A stretch of DNA of 26,132 nt from JBDLRH01 sp039800165 (GCA_039800165.1 JBDLRH010000146.1:1-26132), one strand, 5' to 3'. Positions 7,497 to 15,715 are shown, counted from the first letter of the stretch. Numbers and translations: made by a program. The notes: a model not told the origin generated them from the letters alone.

Positions 7497-8051
7497 ATGA
7501 CCCCTGCCGCCTTTTCTGCCCGTGCCGCGCTGCTGGCGGCCTGCGCCACTCTGGCGGCCTGCAGCACCGTGGGCGATGCGACGCGCAACTTCGCCTCGCG
7601 CCTGTCGCCGTATCAGGTCGAGGTGGTGCAGGGCAACTTTGTCTCGCGCGAGCAGATGGCGCTGCTCAAGCCCGGCATGACGCGGCTTCAGGTGCGTGAC
7701 CTGCTGGGCTCGCCGCTGGTGACCAGCGTGTTCCACGCCGACCGCTGGGACTATGTCTTCACCCTCAAGCGCTCGGGCGAGGCGCGCCAGTCGCGCCGCC
7801 TGTCGGTGTTTTTCAATGGCGATGCGCTGGTGCGGCACGAAGGCGACGAACTGCCCAGCGAAAGCGAATTCGTGGCGCAGTTCGGCGCGCGCGGCAAGCC
7901 GGGCAAGATCCCGCCGCTGGAGGCGTCTGAAGACAGCCTGAAGGCCTTTGCCGCGCGCCATCCGGTGGATGCGCAGGCCGCAGCCGCGCAGGCGCCGGCT
8001 GCCGGTGCAGCGCAGCGCACCAGCTATCCGCCGCTTGAGCCCGGCCGCTGA
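7497..8051 (+). CDS. bamE: Outer membrane protein assembly lipoprotein BamE (SmpA/OmlA)
   Basis: BamE is a lipoprotein of the BAM complex, which folds beta-barrel proteins into the outer membrane. The protein has 184 residues from the ATG at 7497. The lipobox LAAC gives lipidated Cys22, and an alternative Cys16 is less well placed. The BamE core is visible as PYQVEVVQGNFVSREQMALL, GMTRLQVRDLLGSPLVTSVF and RWDYVFTLKRSG. The C-terminal 60 residues are a low-complexity Ala/Gln/Pro tail, longer than the E. coli form (113 residues). The frame is open upstream to 6978, but that stretch lies opposite fur and has no signal-peptide logic. dapB follows after 28 bases. It heads the plus-strand run to proA. 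Confidence 0.93.
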   Translation: MTPAAFSARAALLAACATLAACSTVGDATRNFASRLSPYQVEVVQGNFVSREQMALLKPGMTRLQVRDLLGSPLVTSVFHADRWDYVFTLKRSGEARQSRRLSVFFNGDALVRHEGDELPSESEFVAQFGARGKPGKIPPLEASEDSLKAFAARHPVDAQAAAAQAPAAGAAQRTSYPPLEPGR

Positions 8052-8079
8052 AGCGGCTGCACGCCTGCTGACTGCCGCC

Positions 8080-8901
8080 ATGACCGCTGCTGCGCCTGAC
8101 GTTCACCGCATTGCCGTTGCCGGCGCCTCCGGCCGCATGGGCCACATGCTGATCGAGGCCATCCGATCGGCGCCCGACTGTGCGCTCAGTGGCGCGCTGG
8201 ACATCGCCTCGAGCCCGGCCATCGGCAACGACGCCTGCGCCTTCCTCGGTCACGCCAGCGGCGTGGCGGTCACCGCCGACCTGCATGCGGGCCTGGCCGG
8301 TGCGCACGCGCTGATCGACTTCACCCGGCCCGAGGGCACGATGGCGCACCTGGCGGCCTGCCGAGCGCAGCGCGTCAACCTGGTGATCGGCACCACCGGT
8401 TTTTCGGATGCGCAAAAGGCCGAGATCAACGCCGCCGCGAAAGACATCGCCATCGTGATGGCGCCCAACATGAGCGTGGGCGTGAACGTCACCCTCAAGC
8501 TGCTGCAGATGGCCGCGCAGGCGCTGTCCACCGGCTACGACATCGAGATCATCGAGGCGCACCACCGCCACAAGGTGGATGCCCCTTCGGGCACCGCGCT
8601 CAAGATGGGCGAGGTGATCGCGCAGGCGCTGGGCCGCGACCTGAAGGACTGCGCGGTGTACGAGCGCTACGGCCACACCGGCGAGCGCGACCCGTCGACG
8701 ATCGGCTTCTCGACCATCCGCGGCGGCGACATCGTGGGCGACCACACCGTGCTGTTTGCCGGCACCGGCGAGCGCATCGAGGTCACCCACAAGTCAGCCA
8801 GCCGCTCCACCTATGCGCAAGGCGGCCTGCGCGCCGCGCGCTTTCTTGCGGGTCGCACGAGCGGGCTGTTCGACATGTTCGACGTACTCGGCCTGCGCTG
8901 A
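8080..8901 (+). CDS. dapB: 4-hydroxy-tetrahydrodipicolinate reductase
   Basis: DapB makes tetrahydrodipicolinate with NAD(P)H in the diaminopimelate/lysine pathway, needed for peptidoglycan and protein. The protein is 273 residues from the ATG at 8080, the same length as E. coli DapB. The dinucleotide loop is GASGRMG (15-21). The catalytic region EAHHRHKVDAPSGTALKMGE contains His161 and Lys165, matching E. coli His159 and Lys163. The block IGTTGFS and the C-terminal ARFLAGRTSGLFDMFDVLGL are family features. The open frame begins earlier (7948), but that part is bamE in another frame. It lies 28 bases after bamE and 12 bases before exbB. Confidence 0.96.
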   Translation: MTAAAPDVHRIAVAGASGRMGHMLIEAIRSAPDCALSGALDIASSPAIGNDACAFLGHASGVAVTADLHAGLAGAHALIDFTRPEGTMAHLAACRAQRVNLVIGTTGFSDAQKAEINAAAKDIAIVMAPNMSVGVNVTLKLLQMAAQALSTGYDIEIIEAHHRHKVDAPSGTALKMGEVIAQALGRDLKDCAVYERYGHTGERDPSTIGFSTIRGGDIVGDHTVLFAGTGERIEVTHKSASRSTYAQGGLRAARFLAGRTSGLFDMFDVLGLR

Positions 8902-8913
8902 CCTGCGCGTGCG

Positions 8914-9555
8914 ATGCAAGCCTCTGACCTGCTGACCCAGGGCGACGGACTCAGCCGCGCGCTGGCGTGGCTGCTGCTGGCGATGTCGGTGGCCAGCTGG
9001 GTGGTGATCCTGTGGAAGGGCTGGCTGCTGCACCGCGCCCGCAACGACCTGGCGCGTGCCTGTGCTGCCTTCTGGCAGGCGCCCTCGCTCGCCGAGGCGC
9101 AGCAGCGTGTGGCCGGCTTCGACCGCGCCGGGCTGCTGCTGCCGCTGGTGCAGGCCGCCACGGCGCCTGCGCCCGGCTCGCTCGATGCGCAGGCCGATGC
9201 CGCCGCGCGCATCACCCGACAGCTGCGCGACGCGCTGCACCGCGTGCTGCGACAGCTGCATGCCGGGCAGGTGCTGCTGGCGACCGTCGGCGCCACCGCG
9301 CCCTTCGTCGGCCTGCTGGGCACCGTCTGGGGCATCTACCACGCGCTGACCGGCCTGACCTCGGGCGGCGGCGTCACGATCGACCGCATTGCCGGCCCGG
9401 TGGGCGAGGCGCTGGTGATGACCGCTGCCGGACTGGCGGTGGCGATCCCGGCGGTGGTGGCCTACAACTGGCTGGGCCGGCTGATCGACCGCATCGAGGC
9501 CGACCTCGAAGGCTTTGCGCACGACCTGCGCGCCTGGCTGGCGGGGTCGGCGTGA
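8914..9555 (+). CDS. exbB: MotA/TolQ/ExbB-family proton channel protein, ExbB-like
   Basis: This is the inner-membrane proton channel subunit that, with ExbD, powers TonB-dependent uptake or a Tol-like system. The protein has 213 residues. Three membrane segments fit the family: about 14-39, 120-145 (LLATVGATAPFVGLLGTVWG) and 165-188 (ALVMTAAGLAVAIPAVVAYN). The last two form the conserved channel core, and a cytoplasmic domain lies between the first and second. The stop overlaps the GTG start of exbD by four bases (GTGA), so the two are translationally coupled. No tonB, tolA, tolB or pal is present here. I call it ExbB rather than TolQ because of this missing Tol context and the ExbD-like partner, but sequence alone does not settle it. 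Confidence 0.85.
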   Translation: MQASDLLTQGDGLSRALAWLLLAMSVASWVVILWKGWLLHRARNDLARACAAFWQAPSLAEAQQRVAGFDRAGLLLPLVQAATAPAPGSLDAQADAAARITRQLRDALHRVLRQLHAGQVLLATVGATAPFVGLLGTVWGIYHALTGLTSGGGVTIDRIAGPVGEALVMTAAGLAVAIPAVVAYNWLGRLIDRIEADLEGFAHDLRAWLAGSA

Positions 9556-9980
9556 GCTTCGGCCGCTTCGAGCGCACCGCACGCGCGTCGCCGTTCAGCG
9601 AGATCAACGTCACCCCGCTGGTGGACGTGATGCTCGTGCTGGTGGTGATCTTCATCATCACCGCGCCGCTGTTTGCCAGCTCGATCCGGCTGGATCTGCC
9701 GCGCAGCGACGCGGCCGCAGCGCAGGACACGCCGGCCGAGGTGGCGGTGTCCATCGACGCGCAGGGCCAGGTGTTCCTGCGCGACCAGCCGGTGACGCTG
9801 GAGCAGCTGCGCTCGCAATTGGTGGTCACGGCACAGCGCAATCCGCAGGCCGAGGTGCAGCTGCGTGCCGACCAGCGCGTGCCCTACGGCCGGGTGGTCG
9901 AGGTGATGGGTACGGCGCAGGCCGCGGGCCTGGCGCGCATCGGCTTCGTGGCCGAGCCGGGCGCCGCCACCGCGCGCTGA
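9552..9980 (+). CDS. exbD: Biopolymer transport protein ExbD/TolR family
   Basis: This is the partner of the ExbB-like channel protein. It has one N-terminal membrane helix and a periplasmic domain. The protein has 142 residues from the GTG at 9552. The hallmark EINVTPLVDVMLVLVVIFII includes the proton-carrying Asp, which falls at residue 25 as in E. coli ExbD and supports this start. The periplasmic part contains VSIDAQGQVFLRDQPV and a C-terminal YGRVVEVMGTAQAAGLARIG. It overlaps exbB by four bases. An 80-base gap follows before leuS, with a perfect palindrome and a -10-like hexamer. Confidence 0.88.
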   Translation: MSFGRFERTARASPFSEINVTPLVDVMLVLVVIFIITAPLFASSIRLDLPRSDAAAAQDTPAEVAVSIDAQGQVFLRDQPVTLEQLRSQLVVTAQRNPQAEVQLRADQRVPYGRVVEVMGTAQAAGLARIGFVAEPGAATAR

Positions 9981-9993
9981 GCGCAGCCAGGGC

Positions 9994-10009
9994 TTCGCCC
10001 CGGGGCGAA
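9994..10009. repeat. Perfect 16-bp palindrome upstream of leuS
   Basis: TTCGCCCC (9994-10001) is followed directly by its reverse complement GGGGCGAA (10002-10009). With one bulged base the symmetry extends to GGC (9991-9993) and GCC (10011-10013). It lies 13 bases after the exbD stop and ends 4 bases before the candidate leuS -10. No U-tract follows, so it is not a typical terminator. A protein-binding site or an mRNA hairpin between exbD and leuS are alternatives. Confidence 0.6.
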
Positions 10010-10013
10010 CGCC

Positions 10014-10019
10014 TAGAAT
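10014..10019 (+). promoter_or_regulatory. Candidate -10 element of leuS
   Basis: TAGAAT matches five of six -10 positions and is followed by the GC-rich TCGCGC. It lies 41 bases before the leuS ATG, in the largest gap of the bamE-proA run. No good -35 is visible; that position falls on the palindrome. Confidence 0.35.
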
Positions 10020-10060
10020 TCGCGCAGCTTCCGGGCCGTCGTGCGCCCGGCCGAGATTCC

Positions 10061-12784
10061 ATGCAAGACAAGTACAACCCCTCCGATGTGGAGCGTGCCG
10101 CGCACGCCCACTGGACCGCGCGCGACGCCTACCGCGTGAGCGAAGACGCTGGCAAGAAGAAGTTCTACGCCTGCTCGATGCTGCCCTACCCCAGCGGCAA
10201 GCTGCACATGGGCCATGTGCGCAACTACACCATCAACGACATGCTCACGCGCCAGCTGCGCATGAAGGGCTGGAACGTGCTCATGCCCATGGGCTGGGAC
10301 GCCTTTGGCCTGCCCGCAGAAAACGCGGCGCTGAAGAACGGGGTACCGCCTGCGAAGTGGACCTACGAGAACATCGCCTACATGAAGCGGCAGATGCAGG
10401 CGATGGGCCTGGCCATCGACTGGAGCCGCGAGGTCGCCACCTGCGACGCGAGCTACTACAAATGGAACCAGTGGCTGTTCCTGAAGATGCTCGAGAAGGG
10501 CGTGGCCTACCGCAAGACCCAGGTCGTCAACTGGGACCCGGTGGACCAGACGGTGCTGGCCAACGAACAGGTGATCGACGGCAAGGGCTGGCGCACCGGC
10601 GCGGTGGTGGAAAAGCGCGAGATCCCGGGCTACTACCTGAAGATCACCGACTACGCGCAGGAGCTGCTGGACCATGTGCAGATCGGCAACCCCAAGGCCA
10701 CGCTGACCGGCTGGCCCGACAAGGTTCGCCTGATGCAGGAGAACTGGATCGGCAAGAGCGAGGGCGTGCGATTTGCGTTCACCCACGACGTCCGCGGTGA
10801 GGATGGCCAGCCGATCGGCAGCGGCCGCATGTACGTGTTCACCACCCGCGCCGACACCATCATGGGCGTGACCTTCTGCGCCGTGGCGCCGGAGCATCCG
10901 CTGGCAACGCATGCCGCCAGGTCCAACGCGAAGCTCGCCGCCTTCATCGAGGAATGCAAGAAGGGCGGCACCACCGAGGCCGAGCTCGCGCTGAAAGAAA
11001 AGGAAGGCATGCCCACCGGCCTGAGTGTCACGCACCCGCTGACCGGCGAGGCGGTGCCGCTGTGGGTGGGCAACTATGTGCTGATGTCCTACGGCGACGG
11101 CGCGGTGATGGGTGTGCCGGCGCATGACGAGCGCGACTTTGCGTTTGCGCTGAAGTACCGGCTGCCGATCAAACAGGTGGTCGAGCTGCCGCGAGCAGCG
11201 ACTTCCGACACCGCTTTCTCTTTCGACGCCAGCCGCTGGCACGACTGGTATGCCGAGAAGGGCCCGGGCATCGCCATCCATTCCGGCAAGTACGACGGCC
11301 TGAAGTTCCAGGACTGCGTCAATGCGGTCGCGGCCGACCTGGCGGCCAAGGGCCTGGGCGAGAAGAAGGTGACCTGGCGTCTGCGCGACTGGGGCATCAG
11401 CCGCCAGCGCTACTGGGGCACGCCGATTCCGATCATCCACTGTGACGAGCACGGCGCGGTGCCGGTGCCCGAAAAGGACCTGCCGGTGGTGCTGCCGCAG
11501 GACTGCGTGCCCGACGGCAGCGGCAACCCGCTGAACAAGCGCGAGGACTTCCTGAAGTGTGCGTGCCCGGTCTGCGGCAAGCCCGCGCGGCGCGAGACCG
11601 ACACGATGGACACCTTTGTCGATTCGTCGTGGTACTTCATGCGCTACTGCGACCCGACGAATGACCAGAAGATGGTGGCCGAGGGCACGCAGTACTGGAT
11701 GCGCGATGCAAACGCCGCCACCGGCGGCAGCGGCATGGACCAGTACATCGGCGGCATCGAGCACGCCATCCTGCACCTGCTGTACGCGCGCTTCTGGACC
11801 AAGGTGATGCGCGACCTGGGCCTGGTGAAGGTGGATGAACCCTTCACCCGCCTGCTGACGCAGGGCATGGTGCTGAATCACATCTACTCGCGCAAGGGCG
11901 ACAAGGGCGGCATCGAGTACTTCTGGCCGCACGATGTCGAGCAGGTGATGGATGAGTCCGGCAAGGTGACCGGCGCGCGCCTGAAGAACGCGGTGGGCAG
12001 CCTGGCTGCCGGCACGCCCATCACCTACGAGGGCGTGGGCACCATGTCCAAGTCCAAGAACAACGGCGTCGACCCGCAGGACCTGATCGAGAAGTACGGC
12101 GCCGACACCGCGCGCCTGTACACCATGTTCACCGCGCCGCCCGAGGCCACGCTGGAGTGGAATGACGCCGCGGTGGAGGGCAGCTACCGCTTCCTGAAGC
12201 GCGTGTGGTCCTTCGGCGTGCAGCATGCCGCTGCGCTGAAGGCGGCCACGGCCACCAACCTGGGCGGCGCCGCGCTGCGCGACGCGGCCAAGGTACTGCG
12301 CCGCGAGGTGCACCTGGTGCTGCGCCAGGTGAGCTACGACTACGAGCGCATGCAATACAACACCGTGGTGTCGGGCTGCATGAAGCTGCTGAACGCGCTG
12401 GAGGGCTTCAAGCCCGACGGCAGCGATGGGGACAAGGCCGCGCTGTGCGAGGGCTTTTCGGTGCTGCTGCGTGCGCTGTACCCGGCCTGCCCGCACATCA
12501 CCCACGCGCTGTGGGTCGAGCTGGGCTACAGCCAGGCCGTGGGCGAGCTGCTGGATGCGCCATGGCCGGCCGTGGACGAGGCGGCGCTGGTGCAAGACGA
12601 GGTGGAGCTGATGCTGCAGGTCAACGGCAAGCTGCGTGGTTCGATCCGTGTGCCGGCGGCGGCCGACAAGGCGGCCATCGAGCAGATCGCCGTGACCAGC
12701 GAGGCCTTCACCAAACAGGCCAACGGTGCGACACCCAAAAAGGTGGTGGTGGTGCCCGGCCGTCTGGTCAACCTGGTGGTGTGA
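10061..12784 (+). CDS. leuS: Leucyl-tRNA synthetase
   Basis: This class I aminoacyl-tRNA synthetase charges tRNA-Leu in the cytoplasm. The protein is 907 residues from the ATG at 10061 (E. coli 860). The HIGH motif appears as HMGH (49-52) in YPSGKLHMGHVRNY. The KMSKS motif appears as TMSKS (661-665) followed by KNNG. The CP1 editing domain has the Thr-rich TTRADTIMGVTF (from residue 261) and GTPIPIIHCDEHG after the WRLRDWGISRQRYWG block. A leucine-specific segment lies just before KMSKS (about 620-660). The C-terminus ends in LMLQVNGKLRGSIRVPA, the usual tRNA-contacting domain. I chose this start because MQDKYNPSDVERAAHAHW is the family N-terminus, although the frame is open further upstream through exbD. 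The stop overlaps the lptE start by one base. Confidence 0.97.
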   Translation: MQDKYNPSDVERAAHAHWTARDAYRVSEDAGKKKFYACSMLPYPSGKLHMGHVRNYTINDMLTRQLRMKGWNVLMPMGWDAFGLPAENAALKNGVPPAKWTYENIAYMKRQMQAMGLAIDWSREVATCDASYYKWNQWLFLKMLEKGVAYRKTQVVNWDPVDQTVLANEQVIDGKGWRTGAVVEKREIPGYYLKITDYAQELLDHVQIGNPKATLTGWPDKVRLMQENWIGKSEGVRFAFTHDVRGEDGQPIGSGRMYVFTTRADTIMGVTFCAVAPEHPLATHAARSNAKLAAFIEECKKGGTTEAELALKEKEGMPTGLSVTHPLTGEAVPLWVGNYVLMSYGDGAVMGVPAHDERDFAFALKYRLPIKQVVELPRAATSDTAFSFDASRWHDWYAEKGPGIAIHSGKYDGLKFQDCVNAVAADLAAKGLGEKKVTWRLRDWGISRQRYWGTPIPIIHCDEHGAVPVPEKDLPVVLPQDCVPDGSGNPLNKREDFLKCACPVCGKPARRETDTMDTFVDSSWYFMRYCDPTNDQKMVAEGTQYWMRDANAATGGSGMDQYIGGIEHAILHLLYARFWTKVMRDLGLVKVDEPFTRLLTQGMVLNHIYSRKGDKGGIEYFWPHDVEQVMDESGKVTGARLKNAVGSLAAGTPITYEGVGTMSKSKNNGVDPQDLIEKYGADTARLYTMFTAPPEATLEWNDAAVEGSYRFLKRVWSFGVQHAAALKAATATNLGGAALRDAAKVLRREVHLVLRQVSYDYERMQYNTVVSGCMKLLNALEGFKPDGSDGDKAALCEGFSVLLRALYPACPHITHALWVELGYSQAVGELLDAPWPAVDEAALVQDEVELMLQVNGKLRGSIRVPAAADKAAIEQIAVTSEAFTKQANGATPKKVVVVPGRLVNLVV

Positions 12785-13305
12785 TGGATGCACGGCGCCG
12801 CACGCTGATTCGCGCCGCGGCGCACGGCGCGGCCTGGGCCAGCGCGGCTGTGCTGGCGGGCTGCGGCTTCAAGCTGCGCACCGCGCCCGACTTTGCCTTC
12901 AAGAGCATCCGCCTTGCCGCGCCGCCGGGCTCGGCGCTGGCGCTGGAGCTGCAGCGCCAGCTGGCGGCCAGCGGCAAGCTGCAGGTGCTGTCGGCCCAGC
13001 AGCCGGGCGATGTCGAGGTGACGCTGGACGTGCTGCGCGAACAGCGCGAGAAGGTGGTGGCCGGCGTCAATGCGTCGGGCCAGGTGCGCGAGTTCCAGCT
13101 GCGGCTGCGGCTGCAGTTCCGCCTGCGCGGCCGCGACGGCCGCGAGCTGGTGGAACCCACCGAGCTGCTGCAGCAGCGCGACATGAGCTTCAGTGAAACG
13201 GTGGCGCTGGCCAAGGAGGCCGAAGAGGCGCTGCTGTACCGCGACATGCAGGCCGATCTGGTGCGCCAGCTGATGCGGCGCCTGGCGGCGCTGCGAACGG
13301 TGTAG
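12784..13305 (+). CDS. lptE: LPS-assembly lipoprotein LptE
   Basis: LptE is an outer-membrane lipoprotein that plugs the LptD barrel and inserts LPS into the outer leaflet. The protein is 173 residues from the ATG at 12784, which shares one base with the leuS stop (TGATG). The N-terminus is basic (MDARRRTLIR), and the lipobox LAGC gives lipidated Cys27, followed by GFKLRTAPDFAFKSI, the typical LptE start. Further family-like parts are DVEVTLDVLREQREKVV and EFQLRLRLQFRLRG. The C-terminus is amphipathic and helical. holA follows after 32 bases; the order leuS-lptE-holA is the classical proteobacterial one and strongly supports the call despite low overall conservation in this family. Confidence 0.92.
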   Translation: MDARRRTLIRAAAHGAAWASAAVLAGCGFKLRTAPDFAFKSIRLAAPPGSALALELQRQLAASGKLQVLSAQQPGDVEVTLDVLREQREKVVAGVNASGQVREFQLRLRLQFRLRGRDGRELVEPTELLQQRDMSFSETVALAKEAEEALLYRDMQADLVRQLMRRLAALRTV

Positions 13306-13337
13306 CGCACGGCACCACGGCTACGGAGCGCCCCCGC

Positions 13338-14438
13338 ATGCAGCTTGCCGCCCAGCAGATCGGTGCCCACCTGCAGCGCGGGCTGCGCTCGCTGTACACG
13401 CTGCACGGCGACGAACCCCTGTTGCAGCAGGAGGCGGCCGACGCGATCCGCGCTGCGGCACGTGCGCAGGGCTACACCGAACGCACGGTGCACACGGTGG
13501 CTGGCGCCCATTTCGACTGGGGTGCGGTGCTCGCGGCCGGCGGCTCGATGAGCCTGTTTGCCGAGCGGCAGATCGTCGAGGTGCGCATTCCCTCGGGCAA
13601 GCCGGGCAAGGAAGGCAGCGTCGCGCTGCAGCAGATCGCGCAGTCGGCGCAGGACAACGACAGCACGCTCACGCTGGTGCTGCTGCCGCGGCTGGACAAG
13701 CCCACCCGCTCGGGCGCCTGGTTCAACGCGCTCGACCAGTTCGGCGTGACGGTGCAGATCGACACCATCGAGCGCGCTGCGCTGCCGCAGTGGATTGCAC
13801 AGCGCCTGGCGCAGCAAAGCCAGCGCGTGAAGTCGGGCGCCGAGGGCGAGCGCAGCCTGCAGTTCTTCGCCGATCGGGTCGAGGGCAATTTGCTGGCGGC
13901 ACATCAAGAAATCCAGAAGCTCGCGCTGCTGTACCCCGCAGGTGAACTGGCCTTCGAGCAGATCGAGTCGGCGGTGCTGGACGTTGCCCGCTACGACGCC
14001 TTCAAGCTGTCCGAAGCGGCGCTGGCCGGTCAGATCGAGCGGGTGCAGCGCATGCTCGACGGCCTGCAGGCCGAGGGCGAGCCCGCGGTGCGGGTGCACT
14101 TTGCGCTGGCCGAAGAGATTCGGCTGCTCAAGCGCATCAAGGACGCGGTGGCCGAGGGCCGGCCGCTGCCGGTGGCGCTGCGCGAGCAGCGGGTGTGGGG
14201 CGTGCGCGAGCGGCTGCTCGAGCGCGTGCTGCCGCGGCTGTCGGCCACCGCGCTGGACAACCTGCTGTATGCCGCGCACCGGGTGGACGGCATCGTCAAG
14301 GGCCTGCGCGCCGAGGGCTGGCCGTCGGATGCGTGGCAGGCACTGCACCGGCTGGCCACCGAGCTGTGCCGCGAATGCATGCCCGCTGCCCAGGGTGGCG
14401 GGGCTTCGGCATACCCCCGTGCGAAAATCGGGCCATGA
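13338..14438 (+). CDS. holA: DNA polymerase III delta subunit
   Basis: The delta subunit opens the sliding clamp in the clamp loader complex. The protein has 366 residues (E. coli 343). Family blocks are LYTLHGDEPLLQQEAADAIR near the N-terminus, then MSLFAERQIVEVR, LVLLPRLDKPTRSGAWF, and the central EGNLLAAHQEIQKLALLYP. The C-terminal collar-like helices include LAEEIRLLKRIKDAV. The stop overlaps the proA start by four bases (ATGA), so the two are probably coupled. The last 20 residues (GGGASAYPRAKIGP) show no conservation I recognise; this is also where the proA promoter-like element sits, so that stretch may be shaped by DNA-level function. Confidence 0.95.
   Translation: MQLAAQQIGAHLQRGLRSLYTLHGDEPLLQQEAADAIRAAARAQGYTERTVHTVAGAHFDWGAVLAAGGSMSLFAERQIVEVRIPSGKPGKEGSVALQQIAQSAQDNDSTLTLVLLPRLDKPTRSGAWFNALDQFGVTVQIDTIERAALPQWIAQRLAQQSQRVKSGAEGERSLQFFADRVEGNLLAAHQEIQKLALLYPAGELAFEQIESAVLDVARYDAFKLSEAALAGQIERVQRMLDGLQAEGEPAVRVHFALAEEIRLLKRIKDAVAEGRPLPVALREQRVWGVRERLLERVLPRLSATALDNLLYAAHRVDGIVKGLRAEGWPSDAWQALHRLATELCRECMPAAQGGGASAYPRAKIGP
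14423..14428 (+). promoter_or_regulatory. Candidate -10 element of proA giving a leaderless mRNA
   Basis: GAAAAT ends exactly 6 bases before the proA ATG (14435) and is followed by CGGGCC. Initiation at the usual distance would fall on or next to the A of ATG. The 15 bases from here through ATG match the lysR start region (25183-25197) at 12 positions. It lies inside the holA coding end. Confidence 0.3.
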
Positions 14439-15715
14439 ACGCGCTGAACCTGTCGGAGTACATGCAGACGCTGGGCCTGCAGGCACGCCAGGCCTCGGCG
14501 CGCATGGCCGCGTCGCCGGCGGCGCAGCGCAACCGCGTGCTCAAGGCGCTGGCGCGGCTGCTGCGCGAGCACGCCGCGGCGCTGCAGACCGACAACGCGC
14601 GCGACCTCGAGCGCGCCCGCGCAGCCGGCCTGGCCGAGCCGATGGTCGACCGCCTGAAGCTCACGCCCAAGGTGCTTGAGACCTGTGCCGAAGGCTGCGA
14701 GCAGCTCGCTGCCATGCCCGACGTGATCGGCGAGATCAGCGGCCTGCGCCAGCAGCCCAGCGGCATCCGCGTCGGCCAGATGCGCGTGCCGATCGGCGTG
14801 TTCGGCATGATCTTCGAGAGCCGCCCCAACGTGACGATCGAGGCCGCCAGCCTGTCGATCAAGAGCGGCAACGCCTGCATCCTGCGTGGCGGCTCGGAGG
14901 CGATCGAATCCAACAAGGCGCTGGCGCGGCTGGTGCAGCAGGCACTCGGCGACGCCGGCCTGCCGGCCGAGGCGGTGCAGCTGGTGCAGACCACCGACCG
15001 CGAGGCGGTGGGCCAGCTCATCACCATGCCGCATTTCGTCGACGTGGTGATTCCGCGCGGCGGCAAGGGCCTGATCGAGCGCATCAGCCGCGAGGCCAGG
15101 GTGCCGGTGATCAAGCACCTCGACGGCAACTGCCACACCTATGTGGATGACCCGTGCGACATCGCGATGGCGGTCAAGGTGACCGACAACGCCAAGACGC
15201 AGAAGTACAGCCCCTGCAACGCCACCGAAGGCCTGCTGGTCGCGCGCGGCGTGGCAGCCGACTTCCTGCCGAAGATCGGCGCGGTGTTTGCCGCCAAGGG
15301 CGTGGAGATGCGCTGCTGCGCCGAGTCGCGCGCCATCCTCGCGGGCGTGGCGGGCGCGAAGATCGCCGATGCGACCGAGCAGGACTGGCACGAGGAATAC
15401 CTCGCACCCATCATCAGCATCAAGGTGGTGGCGGGGCTCGACGAAGCCATCGGGCACATCAACCGCTACGGCAGCCACCACACCGATGCCATCCTCACGC
15501 GCGACCACATGCACGCGCAGCGCTTTTTGCGCGAGGTGGATTCGGCCAGCGTGATGGTCAATGCCAGCACGCGCTTTGCCGACGGCTTTGAGTACGGGCT
15601 GGGTGCCGAGATCGGCATCAGCACCGACAAGTTTCATGCGCGCGGCCCGGTCGGCATCGAAGGCCTGACCTCGCTGAAGTGGGTGGTGCTCGGCGACGGC
15701 GACGTCCGCGGCTGA
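14435..15715 (+). CDS. proA: Gamma-glutamyl phosphate reductase
   Basis: ProA reduces gamma-glutamyl phosphate to glutamate semialdehyde with NADPH, the second step of proline synthesis. The protein is 426 residues from the ATG at 14435 (E. coli 417). Family blocks are RVPIGVFGMIFESRPNVTIE, SGNACILRGGSEAIESNKAL, VIPRGGKGLIERI and VIKHLDGNCHTYVD. The catalytic cysteine is Cys261 in KTQKYSPCNATEGLLV. The C-terminal block FADGFEYGLGAEIGISTDK is complete. The frame is open earlier, but that part is holA in another frame. It overlaps holA by four bases. The kinase proB that makes its substrate is not in this window. gshA follows after 57 bases; both enzymes draw on glutamate. Confidence 0.97.
   Translation: MNALNLSEYMQTLGLQARQASARMAASPAAQRNRVLKALARLLREHAAALQTDNARDLERARAAGLAEPMVDRLKLTPKVLETCAEGCEQLAAMPDVIGEISGLRQQPSGIRVGQMRVPIGVFGMIFESRPNVTIEAASLSIKSGNACILRGGSEAIESNKALARLVQQALGDAGLPAEAVQLVQTTDREAVGQLITMPHFVDVVIPRGGKGLIERISREARVPVIKHLDGNCHTYVDDPCDIAMAVKVTDNAKTQKYSPCNATEGLLVARGVAADFLPKIGAVFAAKGVEMRCCAESRAILAGVAGAKIADATEQDWHEEYLAPIISIKVVAGLDEAIGHINRYGSHHTDAILTRDHMHAQRFLREVDSASVMVNASTRFADGFEYGLGAEIGISTDKFHARGPVGIEGLTSLKWVVLGDGDVRG

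Noticed and set aside
7428..8081. Upstream extension of the fur reading frame to 359 residues
   Set aside because: The extra 218 residues are antisense to bamE and show no homology; Fur proteins begin at the internal ATG at 7427.
8914..9980. Reading the exbB/exbD pair as flagellar MotA/MotB
   Set aside because: The small protein has the ExbD/TolR hallmark and no OmpA-like peptidoglycan-binding domain, and the large one has three, not four, membrane segments.
10013..12793. A 926-codon open frame on the minus strand opposite leuS
   Set aside because: It is a mirror frame of a GC-rich gene, rich in His, Gln, Arg, Ala and Val with no recognisable domain. leuS on the other strand is beyond doubt.
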